Below the pieces are notes generated by a model. The model was not told the origin of the DNA and did no database searches. It saw only the letters and a program-made list of their open reading frames with translations. 64,000 nucleotides of DNA from Rhynochetos jubatus (taxonomy: Eukaryota; Chordata; Aves; Eurypygiformes; Rhynochetidae). Within the stretch, counting starts at the first letter, position 1. Each line of letters opens with the position of its first letter. A program made the translations under genes and the position numbers. Positions 1 through 10,900 of this stretch are shown here, piece after piece. The DNA lies in contig CM050659.1 in the NCBI GenBank assembly GCA_027574665.1, forward strand, positions 16,841,001-16,905,000. Reading direction: 5' to 3'.

Positions 1-177
1 ACAGACATGGCTCCTTCCCCTGCTTTCCTAGCCAGAACCCAGGGGGGGCCATGCCCGGAAACCGCGGTCGGCAACTTCTAGGGTTAGGGTTAGGGTTAGG
101 GTCCGGAGAACCAGAAAGCCCACAGCTCCAGGGATAATTGGGATTCCAAAGGCCTGCCAAGAGGAGCACGACACTGC
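1..177 (+). repeat. Representative 177-bp monomer
   Basis: Landmarks in monomer coordinates: 1-10 ACAGACATGG; 11-30 a pyrimidine-rich stretch with CTCCTTCCCC; 42-48 a run of seven G (preceded by A or G, so runs of 7 or 8); 49-67 the CpG-rich part with CCGTGGCCGG and CCGCGG (this copy has the CCATGCCC variant instead of CCGTGGCC); 79-101 the telomeric core; 102-106 TCCGG; 133-160 an A+T-richer part with GATAATTGGGATTGCAAAGG; 161-177 GCCAAGAGGAGCACGAC region. This copy also has GGATTCCAAAGG where most have GGATTGCAAAGG, a change shared with copies near 4033 and 6495. The length of 177 bp is close to a typical nucleosome repeat; whether nucleosomes are phased on it is unknown. Confidence 0.95.
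79..101 (+). repeat. Embedded telomeric core TAGGG(TTAGGG)3, representative
   Basis: This 23-bp core is present once per monomer throughout the window. It holds four GGG tracts spaced by TTA, the classic requirement for an intramolecular G-quadruplex. It also holds three overlapping YTAGGGTTR sites, the duplex recognition motif known for vertebrate TRF1 and TRF2; the first uses the C just 5' of the core. The great majority of cores are perfect. Exceptions include GTTAGAGTTAG (about 1150, 20552, 21959, 48278), GTTAGTGTTAG (about 8904, 14382, 16497), TTATGG (about 3808, 5570, 6094, 7858), GGATTAGG (about 35381, 41035, 41389) and TTACGG (61338). Binding in vivo is inference. Confidence 0.95.
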
Positions 178-2508
178 ACAGACATGGCTCCTTCCCCTGC
201 TTTCCTAGCCAGAACCCGGGGGGGGCCGTGGCCGGAAACCGCGGTCGACAACTTCTAGGGTTAGGGTTAGGGTTAGGGTCCGGAGAACCAGAAAGCCCAC
301 AGCTCCAGGGATAATTGGGATTGCAAAGGCCTGCCAAGAGGAGCACGACACTGCACAGACATGGCTCCTTCCCCTGATTTCCTAGCCAGAACCCAGGGCA
401 GGCCGTGGCCGGAAACCGCGGTCGGCAACTTCTAGGGTTAGGGTTAGGGTTAGGGTCCGGAGAACCAGAAAGCCCACAGCTCCAGGGATAATTGGGATTG
501 CAAAGGCCTGCCAAGAGGAGCACGACACTGCACAGACATGGCTCCTTCCCCTGCTTTCCTAGCCAGAACCCAGGGGGGGCCATGCCCGGAAACCGCGGTC
601 GGCAACTTCTAGGGTTAGGGTTAGGGTTAGGGTCCGGAGAACCAGAAAGCCCACAGCTCCAGGGATAATTGGGATTGCAAAGGCCTGCCAAGAGGAGCAC
701 GACACTGCACAGACATGGCTCCTTCCCCTGCTTTCCTAGCCAGAACCCAGGGGGGGCCGTGGCCGGAAACCGCGGTCGACAACTTCTAGGGTTAGGGTTA
801 GGGTTAGGGTCCGGAGAACCAGAAAGCCCACAGCTCCAGGGATAATTGGGATTGCAAAGGCCTGCCAAGAGGAGCACGACACTGCACAGACATGGCTCCT
901 TCCCCTGCTTTCCTAGCCAGAACCCAGGGGGGGCCGTGGCCGGAAACCGCGGTCGGCAACTTCTAGGGTTAGGGTTAGGGTTAGGGTCCGGAGAACCAGA
1001 AAGCCCACAGCTCCAGGGATAATTGGGATTGCAAAGGCCTGCCAAGAGGAGCACGACACTGCACAGACATGGCTCCTTCCCCTGCTTTCCTAGCCAGAAC
1101 CCGGGGGGGGCCTTCGCCGGAAACAGCGGTCGGCAACTTCTAGGGTTAGGGTTAGAGTTAGGGTCCGGAGAACCAGAAAGCCCACAGCTCCAGGGATAAT
1201 TGGGATTGCAAAGGCCTGCCAAGAGGAGCACGACACTGCACAGACATGGCTCCTTCCCCTGCTTTCCTAGCCAGAACCCGGGGGGGGCCGTGGCCGGAAA
1301 CCGCGGTCGGCAACTTCTAGGGTTAGGGTTAGGGTTAGGGTCCGGAGAACCAGAAAGCCCACAGCTCCAGGGATAATTGGGATTGCAAAGGCCTGCCAAG
1401 AGGAGCACGACACTGCACAGACATGGCTCCTTCCCCAGCTTTCCTAGCCAGAACCCAGGGGGGGCCGTGGCCGGAAACCGCGGTCGGCAACTTCTAGGGT
1501 TAGGGTTAGGGTTAGGGTCCGGAGAACCAGAAAGCCCACAGCTCCAGGGATAATTGGGATTGCAAAGGCCTGCCAAGAGGAGCACGACACTGCACAGACA
1601 TGGCTCCTTCCCCTGCTTTCCTAGCCAGAACCCGGGAGGGGCCGTGGCCGGAAACCGCGGTCGGCAACTTCTAGGGTTAGGGTTAGGGTTAGGGTCCGGA
1701 GAAGCATAAAGCCCACAGCTCCAGGGATAATTGGGATTGCAAAGGCCTGCCAAGAGGAGCACGACACTGCACAGACATGGCTCCTTCCCCTGCTTTCCTA
1801 GCCAGAACCCGGGGGGGGCCATGCCCGGAAACCGCGGTCGGCAACTTCTAGGGTTAGGGTTAGGGTTAGGGTCCGGAGAACCAGAAAGCCCACAGCTCCA
1901 GGGATAATTGGGATTGCAAAGGCCTGCCAAGAGGAGCACGACACTGCACAGACATGGCTCCTTCCCCAGCTTTCCTAGCCAGAACCCAGGGGGGGCCGTG
2001 GCCGGAAACCGTGGTCGGCAACTTCTAGGGTTAGGGTTAGGGTTAGGGTCCGGAGAACCAGAAAGCCCACAGCTCCAGGGATAATTGGGATTGCAAAGGC
2101 CTGCCAAGAGGAGCACGACACTGCACAGACATGGCTCCTTCCCCTGCTTTCCTAGCCAGAACCCAGGGCAGGCCGTGGCCGGAAACCACGGTCGGCAACT
2201 TCTAGGGTTAGGGTTAGGGTTAGGGTCCGGAGAACCAGAAAGCCCACAGCTCCAGGGATAATTGGGATTGCAAAGGCCTGCCAAGAGGAGCACGACACTG
2301 CACAGACATGGCTCCTTCCCCTGCTTTCCTAGCCAGAACCCAGGGGGGGCCGTGGCCGGAAACCGCGGTCGGCAACTTCTAGGGTTAGGGTTAGGGTTAG
2401 GGTCCGGAGAACCAGAAAGCCCACAGCTCCAGGGATAATTGGGATTGCAAAGGCCTGCCAAGAGGAGCACGACACTGCACAGACATGGCTCCTTCCCCTG
2501 CTTTCCTA

Positions 2509-2656
2509 GCCAGAACCCAGGGCAGGCCGTGGCCGGAAACCGCGGTCGGCAACTTCTAGGGTTAGGGTTAGGGTCCGGAGAACCAGAAAGCCCACAGCTC
2601 CAGGGATAATTGGGATTGCAAAGGCCTGCCAAGAGGAGCACGACACTGCACAGACA
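2509..2656 (+). repeat. Example of a 171-bp monomer (three-unit core)
   Basis: The core here is TAGGG(TTAGGG)2, one hexamer shorter, which gives a 171-bp monomer. By eye about 33 such monomers occur, among them near 3442, 5205, 5733, 7494, 8369, 12621, 13150, 13673, 14728, 16846, 19493, 19844, 21256, 22484, 24774, 34497, 45976, 47212, 54282, 57286, 59394, 60627, 61858 and 62211. These cores have only three GGG tracts. About fourteen of them, nearly all from 19 kb rightward, are followed by GTGCGG instead of GTCCGG. The span given covers most of one such monomer. Confidence 0.85.
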
Positions 2657-3180
2657 TGGCTCCTTCCCCAGCTTTCCTAGCCAGAACCCAGGGGTTGCCG
2701 TGGCCGGAAACCGCGGTCGGCAACTTCTAGGGTTAGGGTTAGGGTTAGGGTCCGGAGAACCAGAAAGCCCACAGCTCCAGGGATAATTGGGATTGCAAAG
2801 GCCTGCCAAGAGGAGCACGACACTGCACAGACATGGCTCCTTCCCCTGCTTTCCTAGCCAGAACCCGGGAGGGGCCGTGGCCGGAAACCGCGGTTGGCAA
2901 CTTCTAGGGTTAGGGTTAGGGTTAGGGTCCGGAGAACCAGAAAGCCCACAGCTCCAGGGATAATTGGGATTGCAAAGGCCTGCCAAGAGGAGCACGACAC
3001 TGCACAGACATGGCTCCTTCCCCTGCTTTCCTAGCCAGAACCCGGGGGGCGCCGTGGCCGGAAACCGCGGTCGGCAACTTCTAGGGTTAGGGTTAGGGTT
3101 AGGGTCCGGAGAACCAGAAAGCCCACAGCTCCAGGGATAATTGGGATTGCAAAGGCCTGCCAAGAGGAGCACGACACTGC

Positions 3181-3363
3181 ACAGACATGGCTCCTTCCCC
3201 TGCTTTCCTAGCCAGAACCCAGGGGGGGCCGTGGCCGGAAACCGCGGTCGGCAACTTCTAGGGTTAGGGTTAGGGTTAGGGTTAGGGTCCGGAGAACCAG
3301 AAAGCCCACAGCTCCAGGGATAATTGGGATTGCAAAGGCCTGCCAAGAGGAGCACGACACTGC
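3181..3363 (+). repeat. 183-bp monomer with five-unit telomeric core
   Basis: The core at 3259-3287 reads TAGGG(TTAGGG)4, one hexamer longer than usual, while the spacer is of normal length. Only one other such monomer was found (10235-10417). Gain of exactly one TTAGGG points to slippage or misaligned exchange within the core rather than a random indel. Confidence 0.93.
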
Positions 3364-5651
3364 ACAGACATGGCTCCTTCCCCTGCTTTCCTAGCCAGAA
3401 CCCAGGGCAGGCCGTGGCCGGAAACCGCGGTCGGCAACTTCTAGGGTTAGGGTTAGGGTCCGGAGAACCAGAAAGCCCACAGCTCCAGGGATAATTGGGA
3501 TTGCAAATACCTGCCAAGAGGAGCACGAGACTGCACCGAAATGGCTCCCTCCCCAGCTTTCCTAGCCAGAACTCAGGGGGGGCCGTGGCCGGAAACCGCG
3601 GTCGGCAACTTCTAGGGTTAGGGTTAGGGTTAGGGTCCGGAGAAGCAGAAAGCCCACAGCTCCAGGGATAATTGGGATTGCAAAGGCCTGCCAAGAGGAG
3701 CACGACACTGCACAGACATGGCTCCTTCCCCAGCTTTCCTAGCCAGAATCCAGGGGTTGCCGTGGCCGGAAACCGCGGTCGGCAACTTCTAGGGTTAGGG
3801 TTAGGGTTATGGTCCGGAGAACCGGAAAGCCCACAGCTCCAGGGATAATTGGGATTGCAAAGGCCTGCCAAGAGGAGCACGACACTGCACAGACATGGCT
3901 CCTTCCCCTGCTTTCCTAGCCAGAACCCAGGGCAGGCCGTGGCCGGAAACCGCGGTCGGCAACTTCTAGGGTTAGGGTTAGGGTTAGGGTCCGGAGAACC
4001 AGAAAGCCCACAGCTCCAGGGATAATTGGGATTCCAAAGGCCTGCCAAGAGGAGCACGACACTGCACAGACATGGCTCCTTCCCCTGCTTTCCTAGCCAG
4101 AACCCAGGGGGGGCCATGCCCGGAAACCGCGGTCGGCAACTTCTAGGGTTAGGGTTAGGGTTAGGGTCCGGAGAACCAGAAAGCCCACAGCTCCAGGGAT
4201 AATTGGGATTGCAAAGGCCTGCCAAGAGGAGCACGACACTGCACAGACATGGCTCCTTCCCCTGCTTTCCTAGCCAGAACCCGGGGGGGGCCGTGGCCGG
4301 AAACCGCGTTCGGCAACTTCTAGGGTTAGGGTTAGGGTTAGGGTCCGGAGAACCAGAAAGCCCACAGCTCCAGGGATAATTGGGATTGCAAAGGCCTGCC
4401 AAGAGGAGCACGACACTGCACAGACATGGCTCCTTCCCCTGCTTTCCTAGCCAGAACCCGGGGGGGGCCGTGGCCGGAAACCGCGGTCGACAACTTCTAG
4501 GGTTAGGGTTAGGGTTAGGGTCCGGAGAACCAGAAAGCCCACAGCTCCAGGGATAATTGGGATTGCAAAGGCCTGCCAAGAGGAGCACGACACTGCACAG
4601 ACATGGCTCCTTCCCCTGCTTTCCTAGCCAGAACCCAGGGGGGGCCGTGGCCGGAAACCGCGGTCGGCAACTTCTAGGGTTAGGGTTAGGGTTAGGGTCC
4701 GGAGAACCAGAAAGCCCACAGCTCCAGGGATAATTGGGATTGCAAAGGCCTGCCAAGAGGAGCACGACACTGCACAGACATGGCTCCTTCCCCTGCTTTC
4801 CTAGCCAGAACCCAGGGGGGGCCTTCGCCGGAAAACGCGGTCGGCAACTTCTAGTGTTAGGGTTAGGGTTAGGGTCCGGAGAACCAGAAAGCCCACAGCT
4901 CCAGGGATAATTGGGATTGCAAAGGCCTGCCAAGAGGAGCACGACACTGCACAGACATGGCTCCTTCCCCAGCTTTCCTATCCAGAACCCGGGGGGGGCC
5001 GTGGCCGGAAACCGCAGTCGGCAACTTCTAGGGTTAGGGTTAGGGTTAGGGTCCGGAGAACCAGAAAGCCCACAGCTCCAGGGATAATTGGGATTGCAAA
5101 GGCCTGCCAAGAGGAGCACGACACTGCACAGACATGGCTCCTTCCCCTGCATTCCTAGCCAGAACCCGGGGGGGCCGTGGCCAGAAACCGCGGTCGGCAA
5201 CTTCTAGGGTTAGGGTTAGGGTCCGGAGAACCAGAAAGCCCACAGCTCCAGGGATAATTGGGATTGCAAAGGCCTGCCAAGAGGAGCACGACACTGCACA
5301 GACATGGCTCCTTCCCCAGCTTTCCAAGCCAGAACCCAGGGGGGGCCGTGGCCGGAAACCGCGGTAGGCAACTTCTAGGGTTAGGGTTAGGGTTAGGGTC
5401 CGGAGAACCAGAAAGCCCACAGCTCCAGGGATAATTGGGATTGCAAAGGCCTGCCAAGAGGAGCACGACACTGCACAGACATGGCTCCTTCCCCTGCTTT
5501 CCTAGCCAGAACCCAGGGGGGGCCGTGGCCAGAAAACGCGGTCGGCAACTTCTAGGGTTAGGGTTAGGGTTATGGTCCGGAGAACCAGAAAGCCCACAGC
5601 TCCAGGGATAATTGGGATTGCAAAGGCCTGCCAAGAGGAGCACGACACTGC
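3364..5651 (+). repeat. 2288-bp tandem block, copy A (13 monomers)
   Basis: Rare markers recur downstream at +2287 or +2288: GAGACTGCACCGAAATGG (3527 and 5815), AATCCAGGGGTTGCC with TTATGG, CTAGTGTTAG (4851 and 7138), TATCCAGAACCC, the unusual CCTGCATTCC (5151 and 7438), TTTCCAAGCC, and GTGGCCAGAAAACG with TTATGG (5571 and 7859). Two 171-bp monomers occupy equivalent places in both copies. The copies differ by scattered substitutions, for example AAATACCTG here against AAAGGCCTG in copy B, and by a single-base G-run change. Confidence 0.88.
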
Positions 5652-7939
5652 ACAGACATGGCTCCTTCCCCAGCTTTCCTAGCCAGAACCCAGGGCAGGC
5701 CGTGGCCGGAAACCACGGTCGGCAACTTCTAGGGTTAGGGTTAGGGTCCGGAGAACCAGAAAGCCCACAGCTCCAGGGATAATTGGGATTGCAAAGGCCT
5801 GCCAAGAGGAGCACGAGACTGCACCGAAATGGCTCCCTCCCCAGCTTTCCTAGCCAGAACTCAGGGGGGGCCGTGGCCGGAAACCGCGGTCGGCAACTTC
5901 TAGGGTTAGGGTTAGGGTTAGGGTCCGGAGAACCAGAAAGCCCACAGCTCCAGGGATAATTGGGATTGCAAAGGCCTGCCAAGAGGAGCACGACACTGCA
6001 CAGACATGGCTCCTTCCCCAGCTTTCCTAGCCAGAATCCAGGGGTTGCCGTGGCCGGAAACCGCGGTCGGCAACTTCTAGGGTTAGGGTTAGGGTTATGG
6101 TCCGGAGAACCAGAAAGCCCACAGCTCCAGGGATAATTGGGATTGCAAAGGCCTGCCAAGAGGAGCACGACACTGCACAGACATGGCTCCTTCCCCTGAT
6201 TTCCTAGCCAGAACCCAGGGCAGGCCGTGGCCGGAAACCGCGGTCGGCAACTTCTAGGGTTAGGGTTAGGGTTAGGGTCCGGAGAACCAGAAAGCCCACA
6301 GCTCCAGGGATAATTGGGATTGCAAAGGCCTGCCAAGAGGAGCACGACACTGCACAGACATGGCTCCTTCCCCTGCTTTCCTAGCCAGAACTCAGGGGGG
6401 GCCATGCCCGGAAACCGCGGTCGGCAACTTCTAGGGTTAGGGTTAGGGTTAGGGTCCGGAGAACCAGAAAGCCCACAGCTCCAGGGATAATTGGGATTCC
6501 AAAGGCCTGCCAAGAGGAGCACGACACTGCACAGACATGGCTCCTTCCCCTGCTTTCCTAGCCAGAACCCGGGGGGGGCCGTGGCCGGAAACCGCGGTCG
6601 GCAACTTCTAGGGTTAGGGTTAGGGTTAGGGTCCGGAGAACCAGAAAGCCCACAGCTCCAGGGATAATTGGGATTGCAAAGGCCTGCCAAGAGGAGCACG
6701 ACACTGCACAGACATGGCTCCTTCCCCTGCTTTCCTAGCCAGAACCCAGGGGGGGCCGTGGCCGGAAACCGCGGTCGACAACTTCTAGGGTTAGGGTTAG
6801 GGTTAGGGTCCGGAGAACCAGAAAGCCCACAGCTCCAGGGATAATTGGGATTGCAAAGGCCTGCCAAGAGGAGCACGACACTGCACAGACATGGCTCCTT
6901 CCCCTGCTTTCCTAGCCAGAACACGGGGGGGCCTTCGCCGGAAACCGCGGTCGGCAACTTCTAGGGTTAGGGTTAGGGTTAGGGTCCGGAGAACCAGAAA
7001 GCCCACAGCTCCAGGGATAATTGGGATTGCAAAGGCCTGCCAAGAGGAGCACGACACTGCACAGACATGGCTCCTTCCCCTGCTTTCCTAGCCAGAACCC
7101 AGGGGGGGCCTTCGCCGGAAACCGCGGTCGGCAACTTCTAGTGTTAGGGTTAGGGTTAGGGTCCGGAGAACCAGAAAGCCCACAGCTCCAGGGATAATTG
7201 GGATTGCAAAGGCCTGCCAAGAGGAGCACGACACTGCACAGACATGGCTCCTTCCCCAGCTTTCCTATCCAGAACCCAGGGGGGGCCGTGGCCGGAAACC
7301 GCAGTCGGCAACTTCTAGGGTTAGGGTTAGGGTTAGGGTCCGGAGAACCAGAAAGCCCACAGCTCCAGGGATAATTGGGATTGCAAAGGCCTGCCAAGAG
7401 GAGCACGACACTGCACAGACAAGGCTCCTTCCCCTGCATTCCTAGCGAGAACCCGGGGGGGGCCGTGGCCGGAAACCGCGGTCGGCAACTTCTAGGGTTA
7501 GGGTTAGGGTCCGGAGAACCAGAAAGCCCACAGCTCCAGGGATAATTGGGATTGCAAAGGCCTGCCAAGAGGAGCACGACACTGCACAGACATGGCTCCT
7601 TCCCCTGCTTTCCAAGCCAGAACCCAGGGGGGGCCGTGGCCGGAAACCGCGGTCGGCAACTTCTAGGGTTAGGGTTAGGTTTAGGGTCCGGAGAACCAGA
7701 AAGCCCACAGCTCCAGGGATAATTGGGATTGCAAAGGCCTGCCAAGAGGAGCACGACACTGCACAGACATGGCTCCTTCCCCTGCTTTTCTAGCCAGAAC
7801 CCAGGGGGGGCCGTGGCCAGAAAACGCGGTCGGCAACTTCTAGGGTTAGGGTTAGGGTTATGGTCCGGAGAACCAGAAAGCCCACAGCTCCAGGGATAAT
7901 TGGGATTGCAAAGGCCTGCCAAGAGGAGCACGACACTGC
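5652..7939 (+). repeat. 2288-bp tandem block, copy B (13 monomers)
   Basis: Directly follows copy A and shares its rare markers in the same order. Copy-specific features are GGAAACCACGG in the first monomer, CCTGATTTCC near 6200, ACACGGGGGGG with CCTTCG near 6922, GACAAGGCTCC near 7420 and TAGCGAGAACCC near 7445. The last monomer (7763-7939) carries GTGGCCAGAAAACG and TTATGG. The divergence looks greater than between the 2118-bp copies at 14.2-18.4 kb, so this duplication is probably older. Confidence 0.88.
7110..7126 (+). other. CENP-B-box-like site in CCTTCGCC-class monomers (representative)
   Basis: In roughly fifty monomers the usual CCGTGGCCGG is CCTTCGCCGG. In the frame of the published CENP-B core (nTTCGnnnnAnnCGGGn), this gives C-TTCG-CCGG-A-AA-CCGC-G. 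TTCG and the central A match, and two of the four CGGG positions match, so seven of nine fixed bases are present. The two mismatches fall in the CGGG part, where changes usually weaken binding. It is seen as a sequence resemblance only; function is speculative. Other clear examples lie near 9046, 14519, 16637, 18577, 20868, 23503, 28627, 36053, 43297, 47881, 53529 and 59708. Confidence 0.35.
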
Positions 7940-10900
7940 ACAGACATGGCTCCTTCCCCTGCTTTCCTAGCCAGAACCCGGGGGGGGCCATGCCCGGAAA
8001 CCGCGGTCGGCAACTTCTAGGGTTAGGGTTAGGGTTAGGGTCCGGAGAACCAGAAAGCCCACAGCTCCAGGGATAATTGGGATTGCAAAGGCCTGCCAAG
8101 AGGAGCACGACACTGCACAGACATGGCTCCTTCCCCTGCTTTCCTAGCCAGAACCCAGGGGGGGCCGTGGCCGGAAACCGCGGTCGGCAACTTCTAGGGT
8201 TAGGGTTAGGGTTAGGGTCCGGAGAACCAGAAAGCCCACAGCTCCAGGGATAATTGGGATTGCAAAGGCCTGCCAAGAGGAGCACGACACTGCACAGACA
8301 TGGCTCCTTCCCCAGCTTTCCTAGCCAGAACCCAGGGCAGGCCGTGGCCGGAAACCACGGTCGGCAACTTCTAGGGTTAGGGTTAGGGTCCGGAGAACCA
8401 GAAAGCCCACAGCTCCAGGGATAATTGGGATTGCAAAGGCCTGCCAAGAGGAGCACGACACTGCACAGACATGGCTCCTTCCCCAGCTTTCCTAGCCAGA
8501 ACCCAGGGGGGGCCGTGGCTGGAAACCGCCGTCGGCAACTTCTAGGGTTAGGGTTAGGGTTAGGGTCCGGAGAACCAGAAAGCCCACAGCTCCAGGGATA
8601 ATTGGGATTGCAAAGGCCTGCCAAGAGGAGCACGACACTGCACAGACATGGCTCCTTCCCCTGCTTTCCTAGCCAGAACCCAGGGCAGGCCGTGGCCGGA
8701 AACCGCGGTCGGCAACTTCTAGGGTTAGGGTTAGGGTTAGGGTCCGGAGAACCAGAAAGCCCACAGCTCCAGGGATAATTGGGATTGCAAAGGCCTGCCA
8801 AGAGGAGCACGACACTGCACAGACATGGCTCCTTCCCCTGCTTTCCTAGCCAGAACCCAGGGGGGGCCGTGGCTGGAAACCGCGGTCGGCAACTTCTAGG
8901 GTTAGTGTTAGGGTTAGGGTCCGGAGAACCAGAAAGCCCACAGCTCCAGGGATAATTGGGATTGCAAAGGCCTGCCAAGAGGAGCACGACACTGCACAGA
9001 CATGGCTCCTTCCCCAGCTTTCCTAGCCAGAACCCAGGGGGGGCCTTCGCCGGAAACCGCGGTCGGCAACTTCTAGGGTTAGGGTTAGGGTTAGGGTCCG
9101 GAGAAGCATAAAGCCCACAGCTCCAGGGATAATTGGGATTGCAAAGGCCTGCCAAGAGGAGCACGACACTGCACAGACATGGCTCCTTCCCCTGCTTTCC
9201 TAGCCAGAACCCGGGGGGGGCCGTGGCCGGAAACCGCGGTCGGCAACTTCTAGGGTTAGGGTTAGGGTTAGGGTCCGGAGAACCAGAAAGCCCACAGCTC
9301 CAGGGATAATTGGGATTGCAAAGGCCTGCCAAGAGGAGCACGACACTGCACAGACATGGCTCCTTCCCCTGCTTTCCTAGCCAGAACCCGGGGGGGGCCG
9401 AGGCCGCAAACCGCGGTCGGCAACTTCTAGGGTTAGGGTTAGGGTTAGGGTCCGGAGAACCAGAAAGCCCACAGCTCCAGGGATAATTGGGATTGCAAAG
9501 GCCTGCCAAGAGGAGCACGACACTGCACAGACATGGCTCCTTCCCCTGCTTTCCTAGCCAGAACCCAGGGGGGGCCATGCCCGGAAACCGCGGTCGGCAA
9601 CTTCTAGGGTTAGGGTTAGGGTTAGGGTCCGGAGAACCAGAAAGCCCACAGCTCCAGGGATAATTGGGATTGCAAAGGCCTGCCAAGAGGAGCACGACAC
9701 TGCACAGACATGGCTCCTTCCCCTGCTTTCCTAGCCAGAACCCGGGGGGGGCCGTGGCCGGAAACCGCGGTCGGCAACTTCTAGGGTTAGGGTTAGGGTT
9801 AGGGTCCGGAGAACCAGAAAGCCCACAGCTCCAGGGATAATTGGGATTGCAAAGGCCTGCCAAGAGGAGCACGACACTGCACAGACATGGCTCCTTCCCC
9901 AGCTTTCCTAGCCAGAACCCAGGGCAGGCCGTGGCCGGAAACCGCGTTCGGCAACTTCTAGGGTTAGGGTTAGGGTTAGGGTCCGGAGAACCAGAAAGCC
10001 CACAGCTCCAGGGATAATTGGGATTGCAAAGGCCTGCCAAGAGGAGCACGACACTGCACAGACATGGCTCCTTCCCCTGCTTTCCTAGCCAGAACCCGGG
10101 AGGGGCCGTGGCCGGAAACCGCGGTCGGCAACTTCTAGGGTTAGGGTTAGGGTTAGGGTCCGGAGAACCAGAAAGCCCACAGCTCCAGGGATAATTGGGA
10201 TTGCAAAGGCCTGCCAAGAGGAGCACGACACTGCACAGACATGGCTCCTTCCCCTGCTTTCCTAGCCAGAACCCAGGGGGGGCCGTGGCCGGAAACCGCG
10301 GTCGGCAACTTCTAGGGTTAGGGTTAGGGTTAGGGTTAGGGTCCGGAGAACCAGAAAGCCCACAGCTCCAGGGATAATTGGGATTGCAAAGGCCTGCCAA
10401 GAGGAGCACGACACTGCACAGACATGGCTCCTTCCCCTGCTTTCCTAGCCAGAACCCGGGGGGGGCCGTGGCCGGAAACCGCGGTCGGCAACTTCTAGGG
10501 TTAGGGTTAGGGTTAGGGTCCGGAGAACCAGAAAGCCCACAGCTCCAGGGATAATTGGGATTGCAAAGGCCTGCCAAGAGGAGCACGACACTGCACAGAC
10601 ATGGCTCCTTCCCCAGCTTTCCTAGCCAGAACCCAGGGGGGGCCGTGGCCGGAAACCGCGGTCGGCAACTTCTAGGGTTAGGGTTAGGGTTAGGGTCCGG
10701 AGAACCAGAAAGCCCACAGCTCCAGGGATAATTGGGATTGCAAAGGCCTGCCAAGAGGAGCACGACACTGCACAGACATGGCTCCTTCCTCTGCTTTCCT
10801 AGCCAGAACCCGGGGGGGGCCGTGGCCGGAAACCGCGGTCGGCAACTTCTAGGGTTAGGGTTAGGGTTAGGGTCCGGAGAACCAGAAAGCCCACAGCTCC

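Larger units (their letters stand above)
1..3363 (+). repeat. Array domain of mixed monomers, left edge
   Basis: Nineteen monomers of mixed class: CCATGCCC at about 50, 588 and 1828; GGGCAGG at about 397, 2166 and 2520; CCTTCG at 1111; GGGAGGGG near 1633 and 2868; GGGGTTGCC near 2690. The stretch from about 355 to 1200 (GGGCAGG with CCTGATTTCC, CCATGCCC, a GTCGACAAC monomer, a plain CCCAGGG monomer, CCTTCG) has the same order of classes as parts of 3.9-4.9 kb and 6.2-7.1 kb. This suggests a third, more diverged copy of the block described at 3364-7939. No gene or unique sequence is seen. Confidence 0.8.

Noticed and set aside
133..160. Transcription-factor-like motifs (TAATTG, ATTGCAAAG) in the A+T-richer spacer
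   Set aside because: Short motifs expected by chance; repetition reflects the satellite, not independent conservation. Not listed as regulatory sites.
3141..3323. Plus-strand short frames with Gly-Leu or Arg-Val runs
   Set aside because: These are the telomeric core read in other frames. They recur wherever the monomer is intact and carry no independent coding signal.
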